This document shows positions 7,523 through 12,562 of a stretch of DNA of 12,963 bases, in pieces. Origin of the DNA: Minisyncoccota bacterium (GTDB lineage Bacteria > Patescibacteriota > Minisyncoccia > Minisyncoccales > PEYH01); assembly GCA_028713795.1 (NCBI GenBank), contig JAQTNP010000021.1, positions 1-12,963 on the forward strand, written 5' to 3'. How positions within the stretch are numbered: position 1 is the first letter of the stretch; every line of letters starts with the position of its first letter. Made by a program: the position numbers and the translations under genes. The notes under the pieces are model-generated. The model was given only the letters and a program-made list of their open reading frames with translations, had not been told where the DNA came from and made no database searches.

Positions 7523-8812
7523 ATGAAACCCCTTACCTATTCAATAATTACATATGGCTGCCAAATGAATATCAGCGACAGCGAAAGAATTGCCGGGCTT
7601 TTAAATTCTATTGGATTCATACATTCCCCTTCTCTAGAAAAATCATCTCTGATTATTGTTAATTTCTGCTCAGTCAGGCAATCTGCCTTTGACAGGGCAA
7701 TGAATAAATTAAAGAATTTTTCTAAAGAAAAAATAATCATTACTACCGGCTGCGTTTTGGAAAAAGATAAAAAATTAGTTAATACCTTTGCTGATTGCTT
7801 TGTCCCGATAGATGGGATAAGCATAATGCCAGCAATCTTAAAACAATATGGTTTTAAGATTAAGAAAAATGAACCAAAAACATCCCATTACCTTAAAATA
7901 TCTCCGGCATACCAATCAAAAATTATTGCATATATCCCAATAATGACTGGCTGCAATAATTTTTGCTCATATTGCGTAGTTCCGTATACAAGAAACAGAG
8001 AAATTTCAAGGCCGATAAACAATATCGTAAAAGAAGCAAAACAATTAGCAGAAAACGGGATTAAAGAAATCTGGCTTTTAGGCCAAAATGTAAATTCATA
8101 TAAATACAAGAGCTATTTATTTTCTGATCTTTTAAAAAAGATCAATGATATTAAAGGAGATTTTTGGATAAGATTTATGTCTTCTCATCCAAAGGATCTT
8201 TCCAAGGACTTAATCAAAACCTTTTCTTTATGCAAAAAAGTCGCCCCATACCTTAATCTACCCATTCAATCAGGAGATAATAAAATCTTAAAGAAAATGA
8301 ATAGGCCATATACTATTAATCATTATAAATCATTAATTAATAATTTAAGAAAAGAATTTAAAAAGAATAGAAAAGGATTAGAATCTATCCTTTCTCTTTC
8401 AACTGATGTAATTGTAGGTTTTCCCACAGAAACAAAAAAACAGTTTGATAATACATTGAATCTTTTCAAAGAATTACAATATTCCAATGCATATATCGCC
8501 TGCTATTCCCCAAGATCTCAGACAGCAGCCTTTCTTTTAAAAGATAGCGTTTTAAATTGTGATAAAAAGAAAAGAGAGCGAAAGCTTACAGAAACTGTAA
8601 AGCAAACCGCTTTACAGTTTAATAATCAATTCAAGGATAAAATAGTAGATGTATTAATATTAGAAAAAATAAAAGATGCCTACATTGGAAAAACAAGGCA
8701 TTACCAGACGATAAAGATTAAAACCAAAAAGAATATTTCAGGTAAATTCGTAAAGGCAAAAGTAATTAAAGTTTTCCCATTTGGAATAGAGGGGAAATTA
8801 GTTGAAAAGTAG
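7523..8812 (+). CDS. miaB: tRNA-2-methylthio-N6-dimethylallyladenosine synthase (MiaB)
   Basis: Radical-SAM methylthiotransferase that adds a methylthio group at C2 of i6A37 in tRNAs reading UNN codons, the step after MiaA. 429 residues, near the family norm. N-terminal UPF0004 domain with the three auxiliary [4Fe-4S] cysteines: Cys13 (ITYGCQMN), Cys49 (NFCSVRQ), Cys77 (TTGCV). Radical-SAM cluster CxxxCxxC in GCNNFCSYC (Cys144, Cys148, Cys151) followed by VVPYTRNREISRP, which favours MiaB over MtaB or RimO. A C-terminal TRAM domain covers about 365-427. The start is fixed by the conserved N-terminus (KPLTYSIITYGCQMN). A weak promoter candidate lies upstream (TTGGAC, 17 bases, TTAAAT around 7464-7492). 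The stop codon abuts a 12-bp hairpin that begins GC-rich island 1, which separates this gene from miaA. Confidence 0.95.
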   Translation: MKPLTYSIITYGCQMNISDSERIAGLLNSIGFIHSPSLEKSSLIIVNFCSVRQSAFDRAMNKLKNFSKEKIIITTGCVLEKDKKLVNTFADCFVPIDGISIMPAILKQYGFKIKKNEPKTSHYLKISPAYQSKIIAYIPIMTGCNNFCSYCVVPYTRNREISRPINNIVKEAKQLAENGIKEIWLLGQNVNSYKYKSYLFSDLLKKINDIKGDFWIRFMSSHPKDLSKDLIKTFSLCKKVAPYLNLPIQSGDNKILKKMNRPYTINHYKSLINNLRKEFKKNRKGLESILSLSTDVIVGFPTETKKQFDNTLNLFKELQYSNAYIACYSPRSQTAAFLLKDSVLNCDKKKRERKLTETVKQTALQFNNQFKDKIVDVLILEKIKDAYIGKTRHYQTIKIKTKKNISGKFVKAKVIKVFPFGIEGKLVEK

Positions 8813-8844
8813 AGAGAGGGCCGTAATGTTGCACGGCCCTCTCT
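8813..8844 (-). terminator. 12-bp GC-rich hairpin, terminator of island 1 gene
   Basis: A perfect 12-bp inverted repeat, AGAGAGGGCCGT (8813-8824) and ACGGCCCTCTCT (8833-8844), with an 8-base loop, starts at the base after the miaB TAG. Read on the minus strand, it is followed by CTACTTTTC, a short U-run, and it lies about 38 bases past the stop of the minus-strand gene. On the plus strand there is no T-run, but the strong stem could still help end or protect the miaB mRNA. Confidence 0.7.
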
Positions 8845-8882
8845 GGAACGCAAAGGACATCCTAATCCTCTGGGCGCTACGC

Positions 8883-9215
8883 TTAACCTCTCCTTCTCTT
8901 CCGCTGGACGATCATCCTCAGAACTTCCCGGCAAAGTTTATCGACCTCTGCCGAGATCAGTTCCCGTTCGCGGCAGAAATGCTGTCCGCGAAAACACAGG
9001 AGGAATCCGGCCAAGCTATGTAGTTCTCCTCGACTAACGTCAAGAAGCTCTAGATCTCGCTTGACCTCCTTGCATGCATCCCTGACCTCTCCTAGATCAG
9101 GAAGCTTCTCGGGATTGGGTTGGAGCCACGAAGGGACATCTGCCCTGAATCTGTTGATGTCACTCCAAAGCCACTCCCTTGCCCACTTTACGTGCTTCCT
9201 TTCTCTCTTTCTCAT
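8883..9215 (-). CDS. Unrecognised basic 110-residue protein (GC-rich orphan)
   Basis: I do not recognise a family. Evidence that it is a real gene: a textbook Shine-Dalgarno AAGGAGG 4 bases before the ATG, a sigma70-like promoter upstream, a terminator hairpin 38 bases after the TAA, and codon choice with mostly G/C third positions over the full length. The protein is highly charged: N-terminus MRKRERKH and C-terminus VQRKRRRG are strongly basic, and the middle is Glu/Leu/Arg-rich and probably alpha-helical. The early segment VKWAREWLWSDINRF contains three Trp; four Cys occur (in DACKEV, LLCFRG, HFCRER, KLCREV). No signal peptide or membrane helix. The basic ends suggest nucleic-acid or ribosome binding, which is only an inference. 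Arg codons CGA/CGC/CGG are used beside AGA/AGG, whereas neighbouring genes use nearly only AGA/AGG. It converges on miaB and diverges from miaA. Confidence 0.65.
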   Translation of the reverse strand: MRKRERKHVKWAREWLWSDINRFRADVPSWLQPNPEKLPDLGEVRDACKEVKRDLELLDVSRGELHSLAGFLLCFRGQHFCRERELISAEVDKLCREVLRMIVQRKRRRG

Positions 9216-9281
9216 TACTCCTCCTTTCCTGCTTCTTCATTGTCGCAGGAGGAAAAGTTTGCCTTTGCCCAAAGGACCAGC
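9216..9281 (-). promoter_or_regulatory. Structured leader with anti-Shine-Dalgarno sequence
   Basis: Predicted 5' untranslated region of the 110-residue gene. The SD string AGGAGGA (minus strand, 9225-9219) is exactly complementary to TCCTCCT (9253-9247) upstream in the same leader, so the ribosome site could be hidden in a 7-bp stem with a 21-base loop. A competing 6-bp helix, TCCTGC/GCAGGA (9250-9245 with 9232-9227), would free the SD. A further small palindrome, CCTTTGGGCAAAGG, covers 9262-9275. Two mutually exclusive pairings around an SD resemble a translational switch; no known riboswitch class is recognised. Confidence 0.35.
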
Positions 9282-9287
9282 TAATAT
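9259..9287 (+). promoter_or_regulatory. Possible weak promoter for miaA
   Basis: TTGCCT (9259-9264), a 17-base spacer and TAATAT (9282-9287), with 4 of 6 matches in each box. A promoter for miaA is expected because island 1 and its hairpin separate it from miaB. An alternative -10 is TAGAAT at 9287-9292. It overlaps the divergent minus-strand promoter, so the two could be mutually exclusive. Confidence 0.25.
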
Positions 9288-9316
9288 AGAATAAGGCTGA
9301 AATCATAATATGTCAA
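9288..9316 (-). promoter_or_regulatory. Promoter for the island 1 gene, overlapping the miaA start
   Basis: On the minus strand, a perfect -35 TTGACA (9316-9311), a 17-base spacer and -10 TATTCT (9293-9288, 4 of 6 matches). The -35 lies inside the first codons of miaA. Transcription would begin near 9281 and run away from miaA. RNA polymerase bound here would compete with transcription and initiation of miaA. Confidence 0.5.
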
Positions 9317-10203
9317 ATCTTCCAAAAGTCATTGTAATAGCGGGCCCTACCGCTTCTGGAAAAAGCGATTTAGCTGTTTGGCTGGCAAAAAAGATAAGGG
9401 GAGAAATAATATCCGCTGATTCCAGGCAAGTATTCAAAGGAATGGATATTGGAACAGGAAAAATCACAAAAAAGGAGATGCAATCAATCCCCCATTATCT
9501 TTTAGATATTGCTTCTCCTAAAAAGAGATTTACAGTTACTAGATTCCAGAAATTAGCAAATCAAGCGATAAACTCAATTTTAAAGAAAAACAAGATTCCA
9601 ATTATCTGCGGAGGCACTGGTTTCTATATCCAATCAGTAATTGACGGCTTAATCTTTCCTCAAGTTAAGCCAGATCTCTCTTTAAGAAAACAATTAGAAA
9701 AACAATCAGCAAAACAATTATTTTCTCTTTTAAAAAAGAAAGATGCTAAAAGAGCTAGGATAATAGATAAGGATAACAAAAGAAGATTGATAAGGGCCTT
9801 GGAGATAGCTATTAAAACTAATAATCCGATTCCTGAATTAAAAAAACAAAATAATTTTGATATTCTTTTTTTAGGAATTAAAAAAGACAAGGAAGAATTA
9901 CAAAAAAGAATAGAAAAAAGGCTTTTAAAACGTTTAGATCAAGGAATGATAAAAGAAGTAAAGAAATTAAAAGCTTCTGGTATTTCTTACAAGAAATTAT
10001 ATGATTTTGGTTTGGAGTATCGCTATCTTTCCTTATTCCTCCAAAACAAAATCACCTATCAAGAAATGGTTTCTTTATTACAAAAAGAAATAGAGAAATA
10101 TGCTAAAAGACAAATTACCTGGTTTAAAAAGGATAAAAGAATTATCTGGATAAAAAACAAAAAAGAGATGTTATCTCTTGTTAAAAACTTCATATTTTTC
10201 TAA
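9310..10203 (+). CDS. miaA: tRNA dimethylallyltransferase (MiaA)
   Basis: Transfers the dimethylallyl group of DMAPP to N6 of A37 in tRNAs reading UNN codons, giving i6A, the substrate of MiaB encoded upstream. 297 residues, normal size. P-loop GPTASGKS at 12-19, DSRQVFKGMDIGT at 37-49 (base and substrate recognition), LLDI near 64-67, and GGTGFYI at 101-107. The insertion and zinc-free C-terminal half continue through the Arg/Lys-rich RNA-binding region to about 280 (KYAKRQITWFKKDKR). The start fits the family N-terminus (PKVIVIAGPTASGKS); only a weak AAGG lies 13 bases upstream. Needing DMAPP, it implies an isoprenoid supply not visible in this window. It is flanked by a GC-rich island on each side. 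The stop codon is 7 bases before the hairpin of island 2. Confidence 0.95.
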   Translation: MSNLPKVIVIAGPTASGKSDLAVWLAKKIRGEIISADSRQVFKGMDIGTGKITKKEMQSIPHYLLDIASPKKRFTVTRFQKLANQAINSILKKNKIPIICGGTGFYIQSVIDGLIFPQVKPDLSLRKQLEKQSAKQLFSLLKKKDAKRARIIDKDNKRRLIRALEIAIKTNNPIPELKKQNNFDILFLGIKKDKEELQKRIEKRLLKRLDQGMIKEVKKLKASGISYKKLYDFGLEYRYLSLFLQNKITYQEMVSLLQKEIEKYAKRQITWFKKDKRIIWIKNKKEMLSLVKNFIFF

Positions 10204-10210
10204 ACATTGT

Positions 10211-10246
10211 AGGGGCGGGATGGAACCTCCGGTCCTTCCCGCCCCT
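10211..10246 (-). terminator. GC-rich hairpin at end of island 2
   Basis: Inverted repeat AGGGGCGGGA (10211-10220) / TCCCGCCCCT (10237-10246), 10 bp, with an inner helix GGA(A)CC / GGTCC in the loop, giving a long stem with one bulge and one mismatch. It lies 7 bases after the miaA stop and 18 bases beyond the stop of the small minus-strand reading frame. No good U-run follows on either strand, so termination may be partial. The arm sequence is like GTAGGGGCGGG-type palindromes that recur between genes in many bacteria, so it could also be a dispersed repeat copy. Confidence 0.55.
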
Positions 10247-10264
10247 AATCCTCACAACCTCGAG

Positions 10265-10360
10265 TTACTTCTTTGGCTTCGTCGGCTGACCCAGCTGGCT
10301 GAGACCAATCTTCTTGGTAACAGCCTTAATCCGGATCTGCCTGATCTCTTCATGAGTCAT
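10265..10360 (-). CDS. Possible small basic peptide (31 residues)
   Basis: Open frame MTHEEIRQIRIKAVTKK... ending TKPKK, preceded by AAGGA with a 7-base gap, which makes ATG 10360 a credible start; GTG 10375 would give 36 residues. The peptide is short, basic and probably helical. The frame stays open upstream to a GTG at 10462, but that codon sits at the predicted transcription start and has no ribosome site. I recognise no family. The chance that a 32-codon open frame is incidental is high, and the sequence may instead be constrained as RNA. It would end one base before the 3' arm of the closing helix. Confidence 0.3.
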   Translation of the reverse strand: MTHEEIRQIRIKAVTKKIGLSQLGQPTKPKK

Positions 10361-10467
10361 TTCAGCATCCTTCACGGTTTTCCAAGATCCCCCTCCAGTG
10401 GTTAACGGTAAAACATTCCCCTCCTTTCGGCTCGAGATGATGTTGTGTGATAGATGAGCCACTTTCT

Positions 10468-10496
10468 ATTATATCCTATTTCAACCATTTTTGCAA
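10468..10496 (-). promoter_or_regulatory. Consensus-like promoter across the gatB stop codon
   Basis: On the minus strand, TTGCAA (10496-10491), a 17-base spacer and a perfect TATAAT (10473-10468). The -35 lies in the last codons of gatB and the spacer contains its TAG. Expected start of RNA is near 10461, so this drives island 2 independently of gatB. The gatB operon has no hairpin before it, so gatB transcripts would also read into island 2. Confidence 0.7.
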
Positions 10497-11936
10497 GATT
10501 TGACCTGCAATCTTTGGATCAATCTTGCCTTTTGTTTCTTTCATAATTTGCCCAATGAGAAATTGAAGGGCATTTTGTTTTCCTTTTTTGTAATCCTCAA
10601 CTACTGATTTATTCTCTTCAATAATCTTTTGAGCAATTTTATCTATCTCTCCCTCATCTTCTATTGTTTCATTTAATCCCTCTTCCTCTATTATCTCTGA
10701 GGGATCTTTTTTAGTAACAAACATTTTCTCTAAAAGAGTCTTTGCCATCTTGCTGTTAAAGTTCTTTTCAAAAAGAATAATGGCAAACTCTGCGAAGTTC
10801 TCGGGAGTTATTGGAAAACTCTCTTTGTTAAAATCTTTTCCTTTTAATAGTCCTACGCCATCAGAAGTAAGGTAATTTATGGCTATCTGTATCGCCTTTC
10901 TTGTTCCCTCTTTGTCAATTTTTGAAGCTCCAGACCAATGAATCACTTCTGATATCATGGCTTCAAAATAGTTTCCTAAATCAATATCAGAAACCAGAAT
11001 CTGAGCTTTATCGTCAGAAAGGAAATATTGTTCTTTCAATCTTAAAAATTTTTCTTTTGGCAATTCTGGAACTTCCAGTTTCAACCTATTGATATGCGTT
11101 TTAGAAAATTCCATTGGGGGCAAATCAGGCTCAGGAAAATATCTGTAATCATGAGCTTCTTCCTTACTTCTCTGGGAATAGGTAATTCCCTTAACATCAT
11201 CCCAGCCCCTGGTTTCCTGCACTATCTTCTCTTTTTTCTTAATTGCTTCAACTTGCCTTAATATCTCATAATTCAAAGCTTTTTCTACAGATCTGAATGA
11301 ATTAAGGTTTTTTACCTCCACCTTGGTACCCATAACTCCATCTTGGGATATGCTGACATTGGGCTCTATCCTCATATTTCCCTTTTCCATATCAGCATCA
11401 GAAACGCCAAGGTATTGGAATATTAATTGTAAATCTTGGGCAAATATTCTTGCCTCTATTCCAGAAGCAATATCTGGCTCTGTAACTAATTCCATCAGAG
11501 GAATACCCGCTCTGTTAAAATCAACCAGAGAGCAGTCATCTTTTTCTGAATGTATCAATCTAGCAGTATCTTCTTCCAAATGAACTCTTCTAATTCTAAT
11601 TCTTTTATCCCTGATATCCATATATCCCTCCTTGCACAGAGGCAAAGCGTACTGGGATATCTGATATCCCTTAGGAAGGTCTGGATAGAAATAGTTTTTG
11701 CGGTCAAATCTTGATGTTTCATTAACGCTGCAATTTAAAGCCAGCCCTGTTTTGATAACCATATCTACTGCCTTCTCGTTGATAACGGGCAAAGTACCAG
11801 GATGTCCCATACAAACAGGACAAACATTTTTGTTTGGTTCTTTCTCTTCAAAATCATTTTTGCATGAGCAAAACATCTTAGAATGAGTTTTTAGCTCTGC
11901 ATGTATTTCCAGCCCTATTACAGCTTTAAGTTCCAT
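10476..11936 (-). CDS. gatB: Asp-tRNA(Asn)/Glu-tRNA(Gln) amidotransferase subunit B
   Basis: tRNA-binding and kinase/transamidase subunit of GatCAB, which converts Glu-tRNA(Gln) and/or Asp-tRNA(Asn) to the amidated forms using ammonia from GatA. 486 residues, usual size. N-terminal signature AVIGLEIHAELKT; zinc-site cysteines 23, 25, 39 and 42 (MFCSC and CPVCMGHPG); NYFYPDLPKGYQISQY; HLEEDTARL; DFNRAGIPLMELVTEPD; YRYFPEPDLPP. The helical and C-terminal YqeY-like tail domain ends in QILQKWLK. Its presence implies that the cell makes Gln-tRNA and/or Asn-tRNA indirectly; gatA and gatC are not in the window. It follows tmk by 11 bases, with no strong SD. Its 3' end carries the promoter of island 2. 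Confidence 0.96.
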   Translation of the reverse strand: MELKAVIGLEIHAELKTHSKMFCSCKNDFEEKEPNKNVCPVCMGHPGTLPVINEKAVDMVIKTGLALNCSVNETSRFDRKNYFYPDLPKGYQISQYALPLCKEGYMDIRDKRIRIRRVHLEEDTARLIHSEKDDCSLVDFNRAGIPLMELVTEPDIASGIEARIFAQDLQLIFQYLGVSDADMEKGNMRIEPNVSISQDGVMGTKVEVKNLNSFRSVEKALNYEILRQVEAIKKKEKIVQETRGWDDVKGITYSQRSKEEAHDYRYFPEPDLPPMEFSKTHINRLKLEVPELPKEKFLRLKEQYFLSDDKAQILVSDIDLGNYFEAMISEVIHWSGASKIDKEGTRKAIQIAINYLTSDGVGLLKGKDFNKESFPITPENFAEFAIILFEKNFNSKMAKTLLEKMFVTKKDPSEIIEEEGLNETIEDEGEIDKIAQKIIEENKSVVEDYKKGKQNALQFLIGQIMKETKGKIDPKIAGQILQKWLK

Positions 11937-11947
11937 ATATCTTAAGC

Positions 11948-12562
11948 CTAATTCAGTAAAACCTCTTTGACAAGTGCCTTAATATTTTCATGTACATTTT
12001 CTATCGTTTGTTCTCCATTAATGACAAACAAACCATATTTGCTAGCCAGTTTCTCATAGCTCTGGTATGCTATTCTTAAATTCTCTAAGCTCTCATATTC
12101 TTCAATCTTTTCTCCTCTGGCAATGATTCTTTGCAAAGAAGTTTCTGGCCTTAAAAGAATTATCATTCCCAAATCAGGTAAAAAGAATTCTTTGTTTAAT
12201 TCTTCGTATTTTGCTAATTCCTCATCATTTCGAGGCCCTACTGCTAGAGAAGAGAATGCAGATCTGTCAGATATGACAAACAATCCATTCTTCAAGGCGG
12301 GAATGACATAGTTAAAAAAATCCTCTGCCCTATCTTTTGCCATCAAGGTATGCAATTGATATGAATCAAGAATTATTTCTTTTTTCAAGGCCTTCTGTAT
12401 CTCTGTAGAATATTGTGATTTCTCTGTTGGATAATGGGTAAGATATACGTCTTTTCCATTCTTTTCTAAAAATAATTTTAACAGTCCGGCCTGAACTGAT
12501 TTCCCAGAACCATCTAGGCCATCAATTGATATTAACTTTCCAGAATATGGGTTTTTAATCAT
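11948..12562 (-). CDS. tmk: Thymidylate kinase
   Basis: Phosphorylates dTMP to dTDP with ATP, the last specific step to dTTP. 204 residues, the family norm. P-loop GLDGSGKS at 15-22, YPTE at 44-47, DRAEDF at 77-82, and FVISDRSAFSSLA at 95-107, where family members usually have DRY or DRW after the same lead-in: here the residue after Arg100 is Ser. LPDLGMIILLRP (128-139) matches the PDL strand. The lid segment is RGEKIEEYES (149-158). The ATG abuts the TAA of the upstream dcd-like gene (TAAATG), so translation is likely coupled. Both genes feed dTTP and dUTP control. A related deoxynucleoside monophosphate kinase of other specificity is possible but less likely. Confidence 0.88.
   Translation of the reverse strand: MIKNPYSGKLISIDGLDGSGKSVQAGLLKLFLEKNGKDVYLTHYPTEKSQYSTEIQKALKKEIILDSYQLHTLMAKDRAEDFFNYVIPALKNGLFVISDRSAFSSLAVGPRNDEELAKYEELNKEFFLPDLGMIILLRPETSLQRIIARGEKIEEYESLENLRIAYQSYEKLASKYGLFVINGEQTIENVHENIKALVKEVLLN

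Larger units (their letters stand above)
8813..9290. other. GC-rich island 1 between miaB and miaA
   Basis: A sharp compositional step: by hand count, 129 of 240 bases at 8821-9060 are G or C (about 54%), while 8581-8640 in miaB has 18 of 60 (30%). The island contains, on the minus strand from right to left, a promoter, a structured leader, an unrecognised 110-residue gene and a hairpin terminator. No target-site duplications, terminal inverted repeats or transposase are seen at its edges. Horizontal origin or unusually constrained codon use could both explain the composition. Confidence 0.8.
10205..10461 (-). ncRNA. Putative ~250-nt structured transcript of GC-rich island 2
   Basis: A strong promoter (10468-10496) should start RNA near 10461, and a GC-rich hairpin lies at its 3' end. 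Composition is about 47-57% G+C by hand count of two 60-base stretches, against about a third in flanking genes. The two ends are complementary: CACAAC and CTCGAG near the 5' end (minus strand 10447-10442 and 10436-10431) can pair with CTCGAGGTTGTG near the 3' end (10264-10253), forming two 6-bp helices with a 5-base bulge that close the whole body. GC-rich closed structures in an AT-rich genome are typical of functional RNAs. It does not show the conserved cores of RNase P RNA, SRP RNA or tmRNA. A short peptide may be encoded within (see next entry), so RNA and mRNA roles are both open. Confidence 0.4.

Noticed and set aside
8802..9023. Plus-strand 73-codon frame starting inside the miaB 3' end
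   Set aside because: It runs through the 12-bp hairpin, has no ribosome site and is antisense to the better supported 110-residue gene.
9164..9240. Alternative minus-strand ATG at 9240 upstream of the island 1 gene
   Set aside because: It is in a different frame from the 110-residue gene, stops after about 26 codons and has no SD before it.
9061..9294. Plus-strand 77-codon frame rich in Leu, Ser and Pro
   Set aside because: Its hydrophobic composition is what the antisense of a charged Arg/Glu/Lys-rich gene gives; no promoter or SD supports it.
10178..10405. Plus-strand 75-codon frame overlapping the miaA end and island 2
   Set aside because: It crosses the GC-rich hairpin, starts inside miaA and has no start signals; it is most likely antisense noise.
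10205..10461. Island 2 as RNase P RNA, SRP RNA or tmRNA
   Set aside because: The conserved strings of these RNAs (for example the SRP GGAAGGAAGCAGCC-type loop) are not found on either strand.
10265..10462. A 65-codon minus-strand gene starting at GTG 10462
   Set aside because: The GTG lies at the predicted transcription start of the strong promoter and has no ribosome site; only the shorter forms from 10360 or 10375 have a plausible start.
8813..10470. Islands as insertion sequences or CRISPR
   Set aside because: No transposase, no terminal inverted repeats, no target duplications and no regularly spaced repeats were found.
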